DNA of 64,000 nt from assembly GCF_006496635.1 (NCBI RefSeq), contig NZ_CP022958.1, forward strand, positions 4,898,001 through 4,962,000. The letters run 5' to 3'. The stretch is from Azoarcus sp. DD4. GTDB lineage: Bacteria > Pseudomonadota > Gammaproteobacteria > Burkholderiales > Rhodocyclaceae. Below are positions 27,503-36,012 of the stretch, piece by piece. Numbering within the stretch: the stretch's first letter is position 1; every line of letters starts with the position of its first letter. Under the pieces are notes generated by a model. The model did not search any database, was not told the origin of the DNA, and was given only the letters and a program-made list of their open reading frames with translations. Position numbers and translations under genes: made by a program.

Positions 27503-27991
27503 TCATCCTCGCATGCGGGTATAGCGGCCGGTGCCGGTGACGCGGCCATCGGTGTTGAAGCTCACGGTGAAATAGGTTGGCTCGGTGACCGAGGAACCGC
27601 GATCGATCAGCCATTCCCATACCGTTTCCTGCTTGAGCTGGAAGAACTGGCTGGCGGCCGGCTTGCCGAGCAGGCGGCGCACCTCGTCTCCGCTCATGCC
27701 CGGTTGGACGCGGGCAAAAGTGGCTTCGTTCAACACCTGGTCGAGCGTGCGCAGGATCTGGTCGGGGCCGATGGTGATCATGTAGCACTCGGCGCCCTGC
27801 GGCTGGCGCGAGTATTCCCAGGTGACGGAACCGTCGTCGTTGTGCCATTCCATCTGCGGCGGGCCGTAGCGGTCGCGCACTTCGAGCGCGGTCGACACGC
27901 CCGGCCGGAGTTCGCGCGCATTGAAGTAGTCGCAGGCCGGCAGACCGACGGCGGCGAGCAAGGAACAGAGCAGCGTCAGCAGGCGTCTCAT
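27503..27991 (-). CDS. BamE/SmpA-like lipoprotein
   Basis: Lipoprotein of 162 aa with signal peptide and lipobox VGLPACDYF near residue 20. The mature part again has the two-part pattern: VRDRYGPPQMEWHNDDGSVT WEYSRQP, then FARVQPGMSGDEVRRLLGKP. It is a paralogue of the following gene without the Tyr-Pro tail. The ATG at 27991 has GGGAG upstream; the longer frame begins before the promoter region. The pair likely functions in the outer membrane, perhaps as a heteromer. Confidence 0.78.
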   Translation of the reverse strand: MRRLLTLLCSLLAAVGLPACDYFNARELRPGVSTALEVRDRYGPPQMEWHNDDGSVTWEYSRQPQGAECYMITIGPDQILRTLDQVLNEATFARVQPGMSGDEVRRLLGKPAASQFFQLKQETVWEWLIDRGSSVTEPTYFTVSFNTDGRVTGTGRYTRMRG

Positions 27992-28104
27992 CGAAGCATC
28001 TCCCTTCCGGCGATTACGGCACCGGGCGCGGGCTAGAATCCCCGTTCCCGGCGCGGAACGCAATCGCGCCGGGTGACAATCTGCAACGCACCGGAGAACC
28101 GCTC

Positions 28105-29229
28105 ATGAAAACGCCCGTTGCATACCTGTTGGCCGCCAGCCTCGCCCTTGCCGGCAGCGGCGCCGCCCTTGCCCAGACCGTGGTGAAGATAGGCCACGCC
28201 GGACCGCTCACCGGCCCGATCGCCCACTTCGGCAAGGACGGCGAAATGGGCGCCAGGCTGGCCATCGACGACGCCAACGCCAAGGGCGTCAGCCTGGGCG
28301 GGCAGAAGGTGAAATTCGAGCTGGTGAGCGAGGACGACCAGGGCGACCCGCGCACCGCCACCACGGTGGCGCAGCGGCTGACCGACCTCGGCGTGAAAGG
28401 CGTGGTCGGCCACGTGACCTCGGGCGCGTCCATCCCGGCGTCGCGGGTGTACGAGCAGGCCGGCGTGCCGGTGGTGACGCCCTCCTCCACCAGCCCCAAG
28501 CTCACCCGCCAGGGCTACAAGGTGACCTTCCGCGTGATCGCCAACGACCTGCAGCAGGGCGAGGCGATGGCGAAGTACGCCGCCGACACGCTGAAAGCCG
28601 CCAAGGTGGCGATCATCGACGACCGTACCGCCTACGGCCAGGGCCTGGCCGACGCCTTTGCCGATGCGGCCAAGCAGCGCGGCATACAGGTGGTGGGGCG
28701 CGAATTCACCACCGACAAATCCACCGACTTCCTCGCCATTCTCACCAAGATCAAGGCCAAGGCGCCGGACGCGGTGTTCTACGGCGGCATGGACGCCCAG
28801 GCCGCGCCGATGCTGCGCCAGTTGCGCCAGCTCGGCAGCACTGCCACCTACCTCGGCGGCGACGGTGTTTGCACCGGCGAGATGATCAAGCTGGCCGGCA
28901 ACGCCATGAGCGACAAGGTGTATTGCTCGCAGGCCAGCCTGCCGCCGGCGAAGATGCCGGGCGGCGCCGATTTCCTCACCCGCTTCAAGCAACACTACAA
29001 GGCCGACGTGCTGCTCTACGCGCCCTACAGCTACGACGCCGCCACCGCGCTGATCGAGGCGATGAAGGCGGCCGATTCCAGCGAGCCGGCCAAGTACCTG
29101 CCGGCACTGCGGAAAGTGAGCTTCAAGGGCGTGACCGGCGAGATCGCCTTCGACCAGCAGGGCGACATCCGCAACGGCGGCGTCAGCATGCACCGCTTCC
29201 ACGACGGCAAGTGGACCTTGGCCGACTGA
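28105..29229 (+). CDS. livK: Branched-chain amino acid ABC transporter substrate-binding protein (first copy)
   Basis: Periplasmic binding protein of 374 aa, type I fold, with signal peptide ending AGSGAALAQ. Characteristic stretches are VKIGHAGPLTGPIAHFGKDG, DDQGDPRTATTVAQRL, VVGHVTSGASIPASRVYEQA and IIDDRTAYGQGLADAF. It is about 70 percent identical by eye to the second copy at 29593-30708. Family members bind leucine, isoleucine, valine, or aromatic or amide compounds; specificity is not clear. It precedes the rest of the liv operon by a 363-bp gap. Confidence 0.93.
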   Translation: MKTPVAYLLAASLALAGSGAALAQTVVKIGHAGPLTGPIAHFGKDGEMGARLAIDDANAKGVSLGGQKVKFELVSEDDQGDPRTATTVAQRLTDLGVKGVVGHVTSGASIPASRVYEQAGVPVVTPSSTSPKLTRQGYKVTFRVIANDLQQGEAMAKYAADTLKAAKVAIIDDRTAYGQGLADAFADAAKQRGIQVVGREFTTDKSTDFLAILTKIKAKAPDAVFYGGMDAQAAPMLRQLRQLGSTATYLGGDGVCTGEMIKLAGNAMSDKVYCSQASLPPAKMPGGADFLTRFKQHYKADVLLYAPYSYDAATALIEAMKAADSSEPAKYLPALRKVSFKGVTGEIAFDQQGDIRNGGVSMHRFHDGKWTLAD

Positions 29230-29592
29230 TCCGGCTGCCGGGGCGCACGCACCGGCCCGGTGCGACACGCCCACCCGCTGTGCGGAAGCGCGAGCCGGGC
29301 ACCGCCTGAGCGTGCGCCGGCGGGCGGGCGGCGCGCACCATGCCCTCTGGCATGTTTCCTGCGGCAGACGGCAGCCGAAGATCGCCCGCTGCGACGGCAC
29401 GCTCGCGGAATCCGCCGGACGCCGTTTTTTGGGCACAATACCGCCACTTTCGCGCAGCCCGCCGCACACGTCGGCCGGCGCTGCGGAAAGCGGACTCGCG
29501 GGCAGTACCGACCGCCCCGCCGCACACGCGCGGCCGCGGGGCGGGAACAACAACACGAAACACCCTTAGTCAGTTTCGCTGGAGGATCAGGT
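29230..29592 (+). promoter_or_regulatory. Intergenic region between the two livK copies
   Basis: No gene is seen in these 363 bases. A GC-rich hairpin (CGCACCGG/CCGGTGCG, 29248-29264) after the first livK could be a transcript 3' end. An AT-richer patch with a run of six T near 29430 (tttttt, then gggcacaatacc) could hold a promoter for the second livK. A GGAGGA ribosome-binding site stands at 29581. Confidence 0.4.
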
Positions 29593-30708
29593 ATGAAGAA
29601 AACCGTCGTAGCAGTCGCCATCATCGGTCTCGGCATCAGCGCCGCCCAAGCCCAGGAACAAGTCGTCAAGATCGGCGCGGTTGCGCCGCTGACCGGCACC
29701 ATCGCCCACCTCGGCAAGGACCTGGAAAACGGCGCCCGTCTCGCCATCGAGGAAGCCAACGCCAAGGGCGTCACCATCGCCGGCAAGAAGGTCAAGCTCG
29801 AGCTGCTGGGCGAAGACGACCAGGCCGACCCGCGCACCGGCACCACCGTGGCCCAGCGCCTGGTGGACGCCGGCGTCAAGGCGGTGGTCGGCCACCTGAA
29901 CTCCGGCACCTCGATCCCGGCCTCGCGCATCTACGACCAGGCCGGCATCGCCCAGGTGACGCCCGCCTCGACCAATCCCAAGCTGACCCAGCAGGGCTAC
30001 AAGGGCGTGTTCCGCACCATCGCCAACGACGTGCAGCAGGGTTCGGTGCTGGGCAAGTTCGCTGCCACCAACCTGGGCGCGAAGAAGATCGCCATCATCG
30101 ACGACCGCACCGCCTACGGCCAGGGGCTCGCCGACGAGACCGAAAAGGGCGCCAAGTCCTCCGGCGCGCAGATCGTGGCGCGCGAATTCACCACCGACAA
30201 GGCCACCGACTTCAACGCCATCCTCACCAAGATCCGCGCCACCAACCCGGACGTGATCTTCTTCGGCGGCATGGACGCCCAGGCCGGCCCGATGCTGCGC
30301 CAGATCAAGCAGCTGGGCATTTCGGCCAAATTCCTCACCGGCGACGGCGGCTGCAGTCCCGAGATGATCAAGCTCGCCGGCGACGCGATCAACGCCAACA
30401 CCTACTGCTCGATGGCCGGCCTGCCGATCGACAAGATGCCGGGCGGCGCCGACTTCCGCGAACGCTACAAGAAGCGCTACAACGCCGACGTGCAGATCTA
30501 CTCGCCCTACGCCTACGACGCCGCCACCGCGATCATCACCGCGATGCAGAAGGCGGGCTCGGCCGAGCCGGCGAAGTACCTCCCCGAGCTGAAGAAGGTC
30601 AACTTCCCGGGCGTGATCGGCAACATCTCCTTCGACGACAAGGGCGACCTGAAGGAAGGCTCGATCACCATGTACCAGTTCAAGAACGGCGACTGGGCGC
30701 CGCTGTAA
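29593..30708 (+). CDS. livK: Branched-chain amino acid ABC transporter substrate-binding protein (second copy)
   Basis: Periplasmic binding protein of 371 aa with signal peptide MKKTVVAVAIIGLGISAAQA. It shows VKIGAVAPLTGTIAHLGKDL, EDDQADPRTGTTVAQRL, VVGHLNSGTSIPASRIYDQA and IIDDRTAYGQGLADET. The ATG at 29593 follows GGAGGATCAGGT. The two copies probably broaden the ligand range of one permease, as LivJ and LivK do in E. coli. Hairpins after this gene (30717-30771) likely set its expression above that of the permease genes. Confidence 0.94.
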   Translation: MKKTVVAVAIIGLGISAAQAQEQVVKIGAVAPLTGTIAHLGKDLENGARLAIEEANAKGVTIAGKKVKLELLGEDDQADPRTGTTVAQRLVDAGVKAVVGHLNSGTSIPASRIYDQAGIAQVTPASTNPKLTQQGYKGVFRTIANDVQQGSVLGKFAATNLGAKKIAIIDDRTAYGQGLADETEKGAKSSGAQIVAREFTTDKATDFNAILTKIRATNPDVIFFGGMDAQAGPMLRQIKQLGISAKFLTGDGGCSPEMIKLAGDAINANTYCSMAGLPIDKMPGGADFRERYKKRYNADVQIYSPYAYDAATAIITAMQKAGSAEPAKYLPELKKVNFPGVIGNISFDDKGDLKEGSITMYQFKNGDWAPL

Positions 30709-30716
30709 GCGCGCAC

Positions 30717-30771
30717 GCCGCGGGCGCTGGCGCCCGCGGCAGGGTGTGCGCCGGCCGCCGCCGGCGCACAC
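30717..30771 (+). terminator. Two tandem perfect hairpins between livK and livH
   Basis: GCCGCGGGCGC pairs with GCGCCCGCGGC (11-bp stem, 30717-30740), and GTGTGCGCCGGC pairs with GCCGGCGCACAC (12-bp stem, 30744-30771). There is no T-run, so full termination is unlikely. Such structures commonly protect the upstream binding-protein mRNA from 3' decay and lower expression of the downstream permease genes. Confidence 0.6.
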
Positions 30772-30825
30772 CGCAAGCCGTAGCACCGCATCCCCCGAAA
30801 GCTTCCCGCCGCGCGCAAGGGCACG

Positions 30826-31758
30826 ATGGAAACCCTCATCCAGCAGATGATCAACGGCCTGGTGATCGGCAGCGTCTATGCGCTGATCGCACTCGGCTAC
30901 ACCATGGTTTACGGCATTCTCGGCCTCATCAACTTCGCCCACGGCGACGTGCTGATGGTGGGCGCGATGACGGCGCTGCAGACCATGCTGCTCCTGATGG
31001 GCGTGGCGCCCGGCATGTCGCCGGTGGCGATGCTGACCATCGCCCTGATGGTGGCGATACCGGTATCGATGCTGATCGGCTTCACCATGGAACGCCTGGC
31101 CTACCGCCGGCTGCGCAACGCACCCCGGCTGGCGCCGCTGATCACCGCGATCGGCATGTCCTTCCTGCTGCAGACGATCGCGATGATCATCTGGGGCCGC
31201 AACTACCACACCTTCCCGCAGCTGATCCCGACCACGCCGATGCAGCCGATAGAAGGCGTGTTCGTCACCCCGGTGCAGCTCGTCATCGTGATCGTCTCGG
31301 CGCTGCTGATGATCGGCCTGACGCTGCTGGTGAACCGCACCCGCGTCGGCCGCGCGATGCGCGCCACGGCCGAAAACCACCGCACCGCCAGCCTGATGGG
31401 GGTCGACACCAACGGCGTGATCGCCTTCACCTTCGTGATCGGCGCCGGACTGGCCGCGGTCGCCGGCGTGATGTACGCCAGCAACTACGGCATCGCCCAC
31501 TACGGCATGGGCTTCATGCCGGGGCTCAAGGCCTTCACCGCCGCGGTGCTGGGCGGCATCGGCAACCTCGGCGGCGCCATGCTCGGCGGCATCGTGCTCG
31601 GCCTGGTGGAATCCTTCGGCGCCGGCTACATCGAGCACCTCACCTTCGGCTTCCTCAACTCGTCCTACCAGGACATCTTCGCCTTCCTCATCCTCGGCCT
31701 GGTACTGATCTTCCGGCCGACCGGGCTGCTGGGCGAACGCGTGTCGGACCGGGCATGA
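30826..31758 (+). CDS. livH: Branched-chain amino acid ABC transporter permease
   Basis: Inner-membrane permease of 310 aa with about eight membrane segments. Family hallmarks are GLVIGSVYALIALGYTMVYG, ILGLINFAHGDVLMVGA, TRVGRAMRATAENHRTASLM (the cytoplasmic coupling loop) and AFTAAVLGGIGNLGGAMLGG. It pairs with LivM to form the channel. It is first of four closely spaced genes (livHMGF). Confidence 0.95.
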   Translation: METLIQQMINGLVIGSVYALIALGYTMVYGILGLINFAHGDVLMVGAMTALQTMLLLMGVAPGMSPVAMLTIALMVAIPVSMLIGFTMERLAYRRLRNAPRLAPLITAIGMSFLLQTIAMIIWGRNYHTFPQLIPTTPMQPIEGVFVTPVQLVIVIVSALLMIGLTLLVNRTRVGRAMRATAENHRTASLMGVDTNGVIAFTFVIGAGLAAVAGVMYASNYGIAHYGMGFMPGLKAFTAAVLGGIGNLGGAMLGGIVLGLVESFGAGYIEHLTFGFLNSSYQDIFAFLILGLVLIFRPTGLLGERVSDRA

Positions 31759-31770
31759 GGAGCTGACACG

Positions 31771-32868
31771 ATGAACGAACTCGCCGCCGCCATTCCCTAC
31801 CTCGGCAAGCGCAACCCGACCGCCGCACGCTGGCTCATCCTCATCCTCGCCATCACCGCTCCGCTGATCGCCTGGCAGTTCGGCCGCAGCTGGGTGCGCA
31901 TCCTCGACTTCGCGCTGCTCTACATGATGCTGGCGCTGGGGCTCAACCTGGTGGTGGGCTTCGCCGGCCTGCTCGATCTCGGCTACATCGCCTTCTACGC
32001 GGTCGGCGCCTACAGCTTCGCCTTCCTCGCCTCGCCGCATTTCGACATCCACCTGCCCTTCTGGCTGATCCTGCCGCTCGGCGCCGGCTTTGCCGCGCTG
32101 GCCGGCATCATGCTGGGCTTTCCTGTACTGAGGTTACGCGGCGACTACCTCGCCATCGTCACGCTGGGCTTCGGCGAGATCGTGCGCATCTTCATGCTCA
32201 ACCTGAACTACCCGATCAACATCACCAACGGGCCGCAGGGCATCAACATGATCGACCCCGTCGTGCTGTTCGGCTGGGATCTGTCGCGTAACATCCAGGT
32301 GACCGAAAACTTCGCGATCAACTCGCTGTTCCTCTACTACTACTTCTTCCTCGCCTGCGTCGCCGGCTCCATCCTCTTCATCCGCCGCCTGCAGATCTCG
32401 CGCATCGGCCGTGCCTGGGCGGCGATGCGCGACGACGAACTCGCCGCCAAGGCGATCGGCATCAATACCCGCAACATGAAGCTGCTCGCATTCGCGCTCG
32501 GCGCCACCTTCGGCGGCGTCTCCGGCTGCCTGTTCGGGGCCTTCCAGGGCTTCGTCAGCCCGGAGAGCTTCAGCCTGATGGAATCGATCGCGGTGCTGAC
32601 GATGGTGGTGTTCGGCGGCATGGGCAACATCGCGGGCGCGGTGATCGGCGCCTTCGTGCTCGCGCTGCTGCCGGAGATCCTGCGCCACATCGCGGTGCCG
32701 CTGCAGCAGGCGGTGTTCGGCCACGTGCTGCTCGACCCGGAAGTGCTGCGCATGCTGCTGCTGTCGCTGGCGATGATCCTGATGATGCTGCTGCGCCCGG
32801 CCGGCATGATCCCGGCGCGCGCCCGCTACGCCCACCCGGAGAACCTGCACCGCGGAGCCGCCAAATGA
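31771..32868 (+). CDS. livM: Branched-chain amino acid ABC transporter permease
   Basis: Permease partner of 365 aa with about nine to ten membrane segments. It shows YMMLALGLNLVVGFAGLLDL, LRGDYLAIVTLGFGEIVRIF, the coupling loop RIGRAWAAMRDDELAAKAIG and VLTMVVFGGMGNIAGAVIGA. It starts 13 bases after livH and its stop overlaps the livG start by four bases (ATGA). Confidence 0.95.
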   Translation: MNELAAAIPYLGKRNPTAARWLILILAITAPLIAWQFGRSWVRILDFALLYMMLALGLNLVVGFAGLLDLGYIAFYAVGAYSFAFLASPHFDIHLPFWLILPLGAGFAALAGIMLGFPVLRLRGDYLAIVTLGFGEIVRIFMLNLNYPINITNGPQGINMIDPVVLFGWDLSRNIQVTENFAINSLFLYYYFFLACVAGSILFIRRLQISRIGRAWAAMRDDELAAKAIGINTRNMKLLAFALGATFGGVSGCLFGAFQGFVSPESFSLMESIAVLTMVVFGGMGNIAGAVIGAFVLALLPEILRHIAVPLQQAVFGHVLLDPEVLRMLLLSLAMILMMLLRPAGMIPARARYAHPENLHRGAAK

Positions 32869-33638
32869 TCACGCTGCTCGACGCCCGCAACATCGGCAAG
32901 CGCTTCGGCGGCCTGCAGGCGCTCACCGATGTGTCGCTCACCATCCGCAAGGGCGAGGTCTATGGACTGATCGGCCCCAACGGCGCCGGCAAGACCACCT
33001 TCTTCAACGTGCTGACCGGCGCCTACACCGCGGACGGCGGCGAGTTCGTCTTCAACGGCAGCGAGCTGCCCGCCGGCAAGCCGCACAAGGTGGTCGGCCG
33101 CGGCATCGCCCGTACCTTCCAGAACATCCGGCTGTTCCGCGAACTCACCGCGCTGGAGAACGTCATGGCCGGCCACCACATCCGCACCAAGGCCGGCGTG
33201 TGGGGCATCCTCACCCAGAACCGTTTCACCCGCGAGGAGGAACGCCTGACCACCGAGCGCGCCTACGAGATGCTGCGCTATGTCGGTATCGAGCGCTTCG
33301 CCGACACCGTGTCGCGCAACCTGTCCTACGGCGACCAGCGCCGGCTGGAGATCGCCCGCGCGCTCGCCACCGAACCGCAGCTGCTGGCGCTGGACGAACC
33401 GGCCGCCGGCATGAACGCCACCGAAACCGGCCAGCTCAAGCACCTGATCGAGCAGATCCGCAGCGACGGCGTCACCGTGCTGCTGATCGAGCACGACGTG
33501 AAACTGGTGATGGGCCTGTGCGACCGCGTCGCGGTACTCGATTTCGGCCGCAAGATCGCCGAGGACGTACCCGCCGAAGTGCAGAAGAACGAAGCGGTGA
33601 TCGCCGCCTACCTCGGTGGAGGCAAGCATGCACACTAG
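32865..33638 (+). CDS. livG: Branched-chain amino acid ABC transporter ATP-binding protein
   Basis: Cytosolic ATPase of 257 aa. Walker A is GPNGAGKTTFFN near residue 37, the signature is NLSYGDQRRLEIARAL near 150, Walker B is LLALDEPAAGMN and the switch histidine is in LIEHDVKLVMG. The AAGMN ending and the LFRELTALENVMAGHH stretch are typical of LivG. It overlaps livM by four bases and livF by eleven. Confidence 0.96.
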   Translation: MITLLDARNIGKRFGGLQALTDVSLTIRKGEVYGLIGPNGAGKTTFFNVLTGAYTADGGEFVFNGSELPAGKPHKVVGRGIARTFQNIRLFRELTALENVMAGHHIRTKAGVWGILTQNRFTREEERLTTERAYEMLRYVGIERFADTVSRNLSYGDQRRLEIARALATEPQLLALDEPAAGMNATETGQLKHLIEQIRSDGVTVLLIEHDVKLVMGLCDRVAVLDFGRKIAEDVPAEVQKNEAVIAAYLGGGKHAH

Positions 33639-34362
33639 TCCGGCAGCGCCGCTGCTGCAGTTGAAGGGTCTGCAGATCGCCTACGGCGGCATCCAGGCGG
33701 TCAAGGGCATAGACCTCGAACTCCACACCGGCGAGCTCGTCTGCCTGATCGGCGCCAACGGCGCCGGCAAGACCACCACGCTCAATGCGGTGGCCGGCGT
33801 ATTGCCGGTGGCGGGCGGCGACATCCATTACGCCGGCGAACGCCTCAACGCCGTACCGGCACACAAGCGCCTGCGCCGCGGCATCGCCCTGGTGCCGGAA
33901 GGACGCGGCATCTTCACCCGGCTGACTGTCGAAGAGAACCTGCGCATGGGCGCCTACACCCGCAAGGACAAGGACGGCATCGAGGCCGACCTCGAAAAGG
34001 TCTATGCGATGCTGCCGCGGGTCAAGGAACGCCTGCCGCAGGTGGCCGGCACCCTGTCCGGCGGCGAGCAGCAGATGGTGGCGATCGGCCGCGCCCTGCT
34101 GTCGCGGCCCCGGCTGCTGCTGCTCGACGAACCGTCGATGGGGCTGGCGCCGCTGGTGGTGGAGAAGATCTTCGAGGTGGTGCAGTCGGTGGCCCGGGAA
34201 GGCGTGACCATCCTGCTGGTCGAACAGAACGCCAACCTCGCGCTGGAGTTCGCCCAGCGCGGCTACGTGATGGAATCCGGCAAGATCACGCTGACCGGCA
34301 GCGGCAACGAGCTGCTCGCCAACACCAAGGTGCGCGCCGCCTACCTCGGCGAAGCGGCCTGA
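33628..34362 (+). CDS. livF: Branched-chain amino acid ABC transporter ATP-binding protein
   Basis: Second ATPase of the transporter, 244 aa. Walker A is GANGAGKTTTLN, the signature is TLSGGEQQMVAIGRAL, Walker B is LLLLDEPSMGLAP, and LVEQNANLALEFAQRGYV is the LivF-type C-terminal stretch. The ATG at 33628 (MHTSPAAP) has GGTGGAGG upstream and lies within the end of livG. It is the last gene of the operon; the 84-bp repeats begin 27 bases after it. Confidence 0.96.
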   Translation: MHTSPAAPLLQLKGLQIAYGGIQAVKGIDLELHTGELVCLIGANGAGKTTTLNAVAGVLPVAGGDIHYAGERLNAVPAHKRLRRGIALVPEGRGIFTRLTVEENLRMGAYTRKDKDGIEADLEKVYAMLPRVKERLPQVAGTLSGGEQQMVAIGRALLSRPRLLLLDEPSMGLAPLVVEKIFEVVQSVAREGVTILLVEQNANLALEFAQRGYVMESGKITLTGSGNELLANTKVRAAYLGEAA

Positions 34363-34389
34363 TCGCGCCGCACACTGGCGAGGGAAAAA

Positions 34390-34805
34390 CCCCCACGCTC
34401 CCCGCTACGCGGATCGCCGCCCCCCAGGGGGGTGCTTTTGGCCTTGGGACGGCCCGGCGGCCGAAACGAAGCACCCCCACGCTCCCCGCTACGCGGATCG
34501 CTGCCCCCCAGGGGGGCGCTTTTGGCCTTGGGACGGCCCGGCGGCCAAAACGAAGAACCCCCACGCTCCCCGCTACGCGGATCGCTGCCCCCCAGGGGGG
34601 CGCTTTTGGCCTTGGGACGGCCCGGCGGCCGAAACGAAGCACCCCCACGCTCCCCGCTACGCGGATCGCTGCCCCCCAGGGGGGCGCTTTTGGCCTTGGG
34701 ACGGCCCGGCGGCCGAAACGAAGCACCCCCACGCTCCCCGCTACGCGGATCGCTGCCCCCCAGGGGGGCGCTTTTGGCCTTGGGACGGCCCGGCGGCCAA
34801 AAAGG
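34390..34805. repeat. Five tandem copies of an 84-bp GC-rich repeat
   Basis: Copies begin at 34390, 34474, 34558, 34642 and 34726, each starting cccccacgctccccgctac; the last is cut after ggcggcc. Each unit holds the palindrome ccccccagggggg and the inverted pair gacggcccggcggcc. Copies differ at a handful of positions, with the first the most divergent. The period is a multiple of three, so reading frames stay open across it on both strands. The block lies between the convergent livF and MFS genes, and the fifth copy encodes the MFS C terminus. Confidence 0.95.
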
Positions 34806-35955
34806 TCATCAGCGACAGCGACAGGAACAGGCTCATGCCGGTCGCCAGCCCGAGCACGCTGCCCCACATCGCCGGTGCGATCAACCCGGCGGTCACCGCA
34901 TTCAGTCCGACCTGCACGAAGCTCTGGCAGCTCGACACCATGCCCCGCCGCTCGGGGAAGTGGTTTAGCGCCAGCAGCGAGAAGGCCGGCATCGCCAACG
35001 CCATGCCGAAGGTGAACAGCGGCAGCGGTACCACCGACCACGGCAAACCGGCCGGCAGCAGCACAGCGCACAGCACGTTGGCAGCCGCGGCGGCCAGCAT
35101 GATGGCAAAGCCCACCGCGATGCAGCGGCGCGGCGACCAGCGCCCCGCCATCCTGCCCGACAGCACCGAGCCCAGCATCATGCCGCCCACCGTCGGGATG
35201 AAGAGCCAGCCGAACTCGCCGTAACCCAGCCCGAGGTGGGTCATCACGAACACCGGCGCCGACAGCACGTAGATGAAGAAGGCGTTGAAGTTGAGCGCCC
35301 CGGCCCCGGCAATCAACAGGAAGGCGGGGTGCGTCAGCACCTTGCCGTAGGCCCGGGCGAGTCCGACCGGATGCAGCGGCTGGCGTGCCTCGCGCGGCAA
35401 GGTTTCGGGCAAGTAACGCCAGCACATCCAGGTCAGCGCCGCGCCGAACAGCGCCAGGAAGAAGAAGATCGAGCGCCAGCCGGCGAGCGCCAGCAGCCCC
35501 CCGCCCACGATGGGCGCCAGTGCCGGCGCCACCGCGAAGATGGTCATGACCCGCGACATCAAGCGCTGGGCGTGGGCGCCATCATAGACGTCGCGCACCA
35601 CGGCCCGCCCCACCACCATGCCGGCACCGCCGCACAGGCCCTGCAGCGCACGCCCCAGCCACAGCCACTCGATCGACTGCGCCAGCGCACACAGCACCGA
35701 GGCCACGGAGAAGATGACCGTCGACGCGATCAGTACCGCACGGCGGCCGAAGCGGTCGGACAGTGCGCCGTGCCACAGCACCATGACGGCAAAGGTGCTC
35801 ATGTAGGCGGTCAGCGTCTGCTGCACCTCGATCTGGGTGGCGCCGAGCGCCGCCGCCATGGCAGGAAAGGCCGGCAGGTAGGCGTCGATCGCGAACGGGC
35901 CGATCGCGGCCAGGGCGGCGAGGATAATCGCCAGCCAGGGAGAAGTCGAAGGCAT
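34741..35955 (-). CDS. Bcr/CflA-type MFS drug efflux transporter
   Basis: Inner-membrane exporter of 404 aa with twelve helices. Its N terminus IGPFAIDAYLPAFPAMAAAL, the loop GALSDRFGRRAVLIAS and LGRALQGLCGGAGMVVGRAVVRD are diagnostic for the Bcr/CflA subfamily (bicyclomycin, chloramphenicol or sulfonamide export). The last roughly 20 codons (AAGPSQGQKRPPGGQRSA) and the stop are encoded by the fifth 84-bp repeat copy, so the native C terminus has been replaced or extended by repeat sequence. The ATG at 35955 gives a family-like start. Confidence 0.88.
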   Translation of the reverse strand: MPSTSPWLAIILAALAAIGPFAIDAYLPAFPAMAAALGATQIEVQQTLTAYMSTFAVMVLWHGALSDRFGRRAVLIASTVIFSVASVLCALAQSIEWLWLGRALQGLCGGAGMVVGRAVVRDVYDGAHAQRLMSRVMTIFAVAPALAPIVGGGLLALAGWRSIFFFLALFGAALTWMCWRYLPETLPREARQPLHPVGLARAYGKVLTHPAFLLIAGAGALNFNAFFIYVLSAPVFVMTHLGLGYGEFGWLFIPTVGGMMLGSVLSGRMAGRWSPRRCIAVGFAIMLAAAAANVLCAVLLPAGLPWSVVPLPLFTFGMALAMPAFSLLALNHFPERRGMVSSCQSFVQVGLNAVTAGLIAPAMWGSVLGLATGMSLFLSLSLMTFLAAGPSQGQKRPPGGQRSA

Positions 35956-36012
35956 TGTTGTTGTTGAGGGTCGGGTTCGTCGGGGCAAAGCGGCACGCCC
36001 CTGGCGCACCCG

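Noticed and set aside
34390..34805. CRISPR array
   Set aside because: The units are contiguous 84-bp tandem copies without unique spacers, and no cas genes are nearby.
34432..34968. 178-codon + frame made of 28-residue repeats (and the matching - strand frame to 34286)
   Set aside because: It exists only because the 84-bp repeat has a period divisible by three; no start signal or known repeat protein family.
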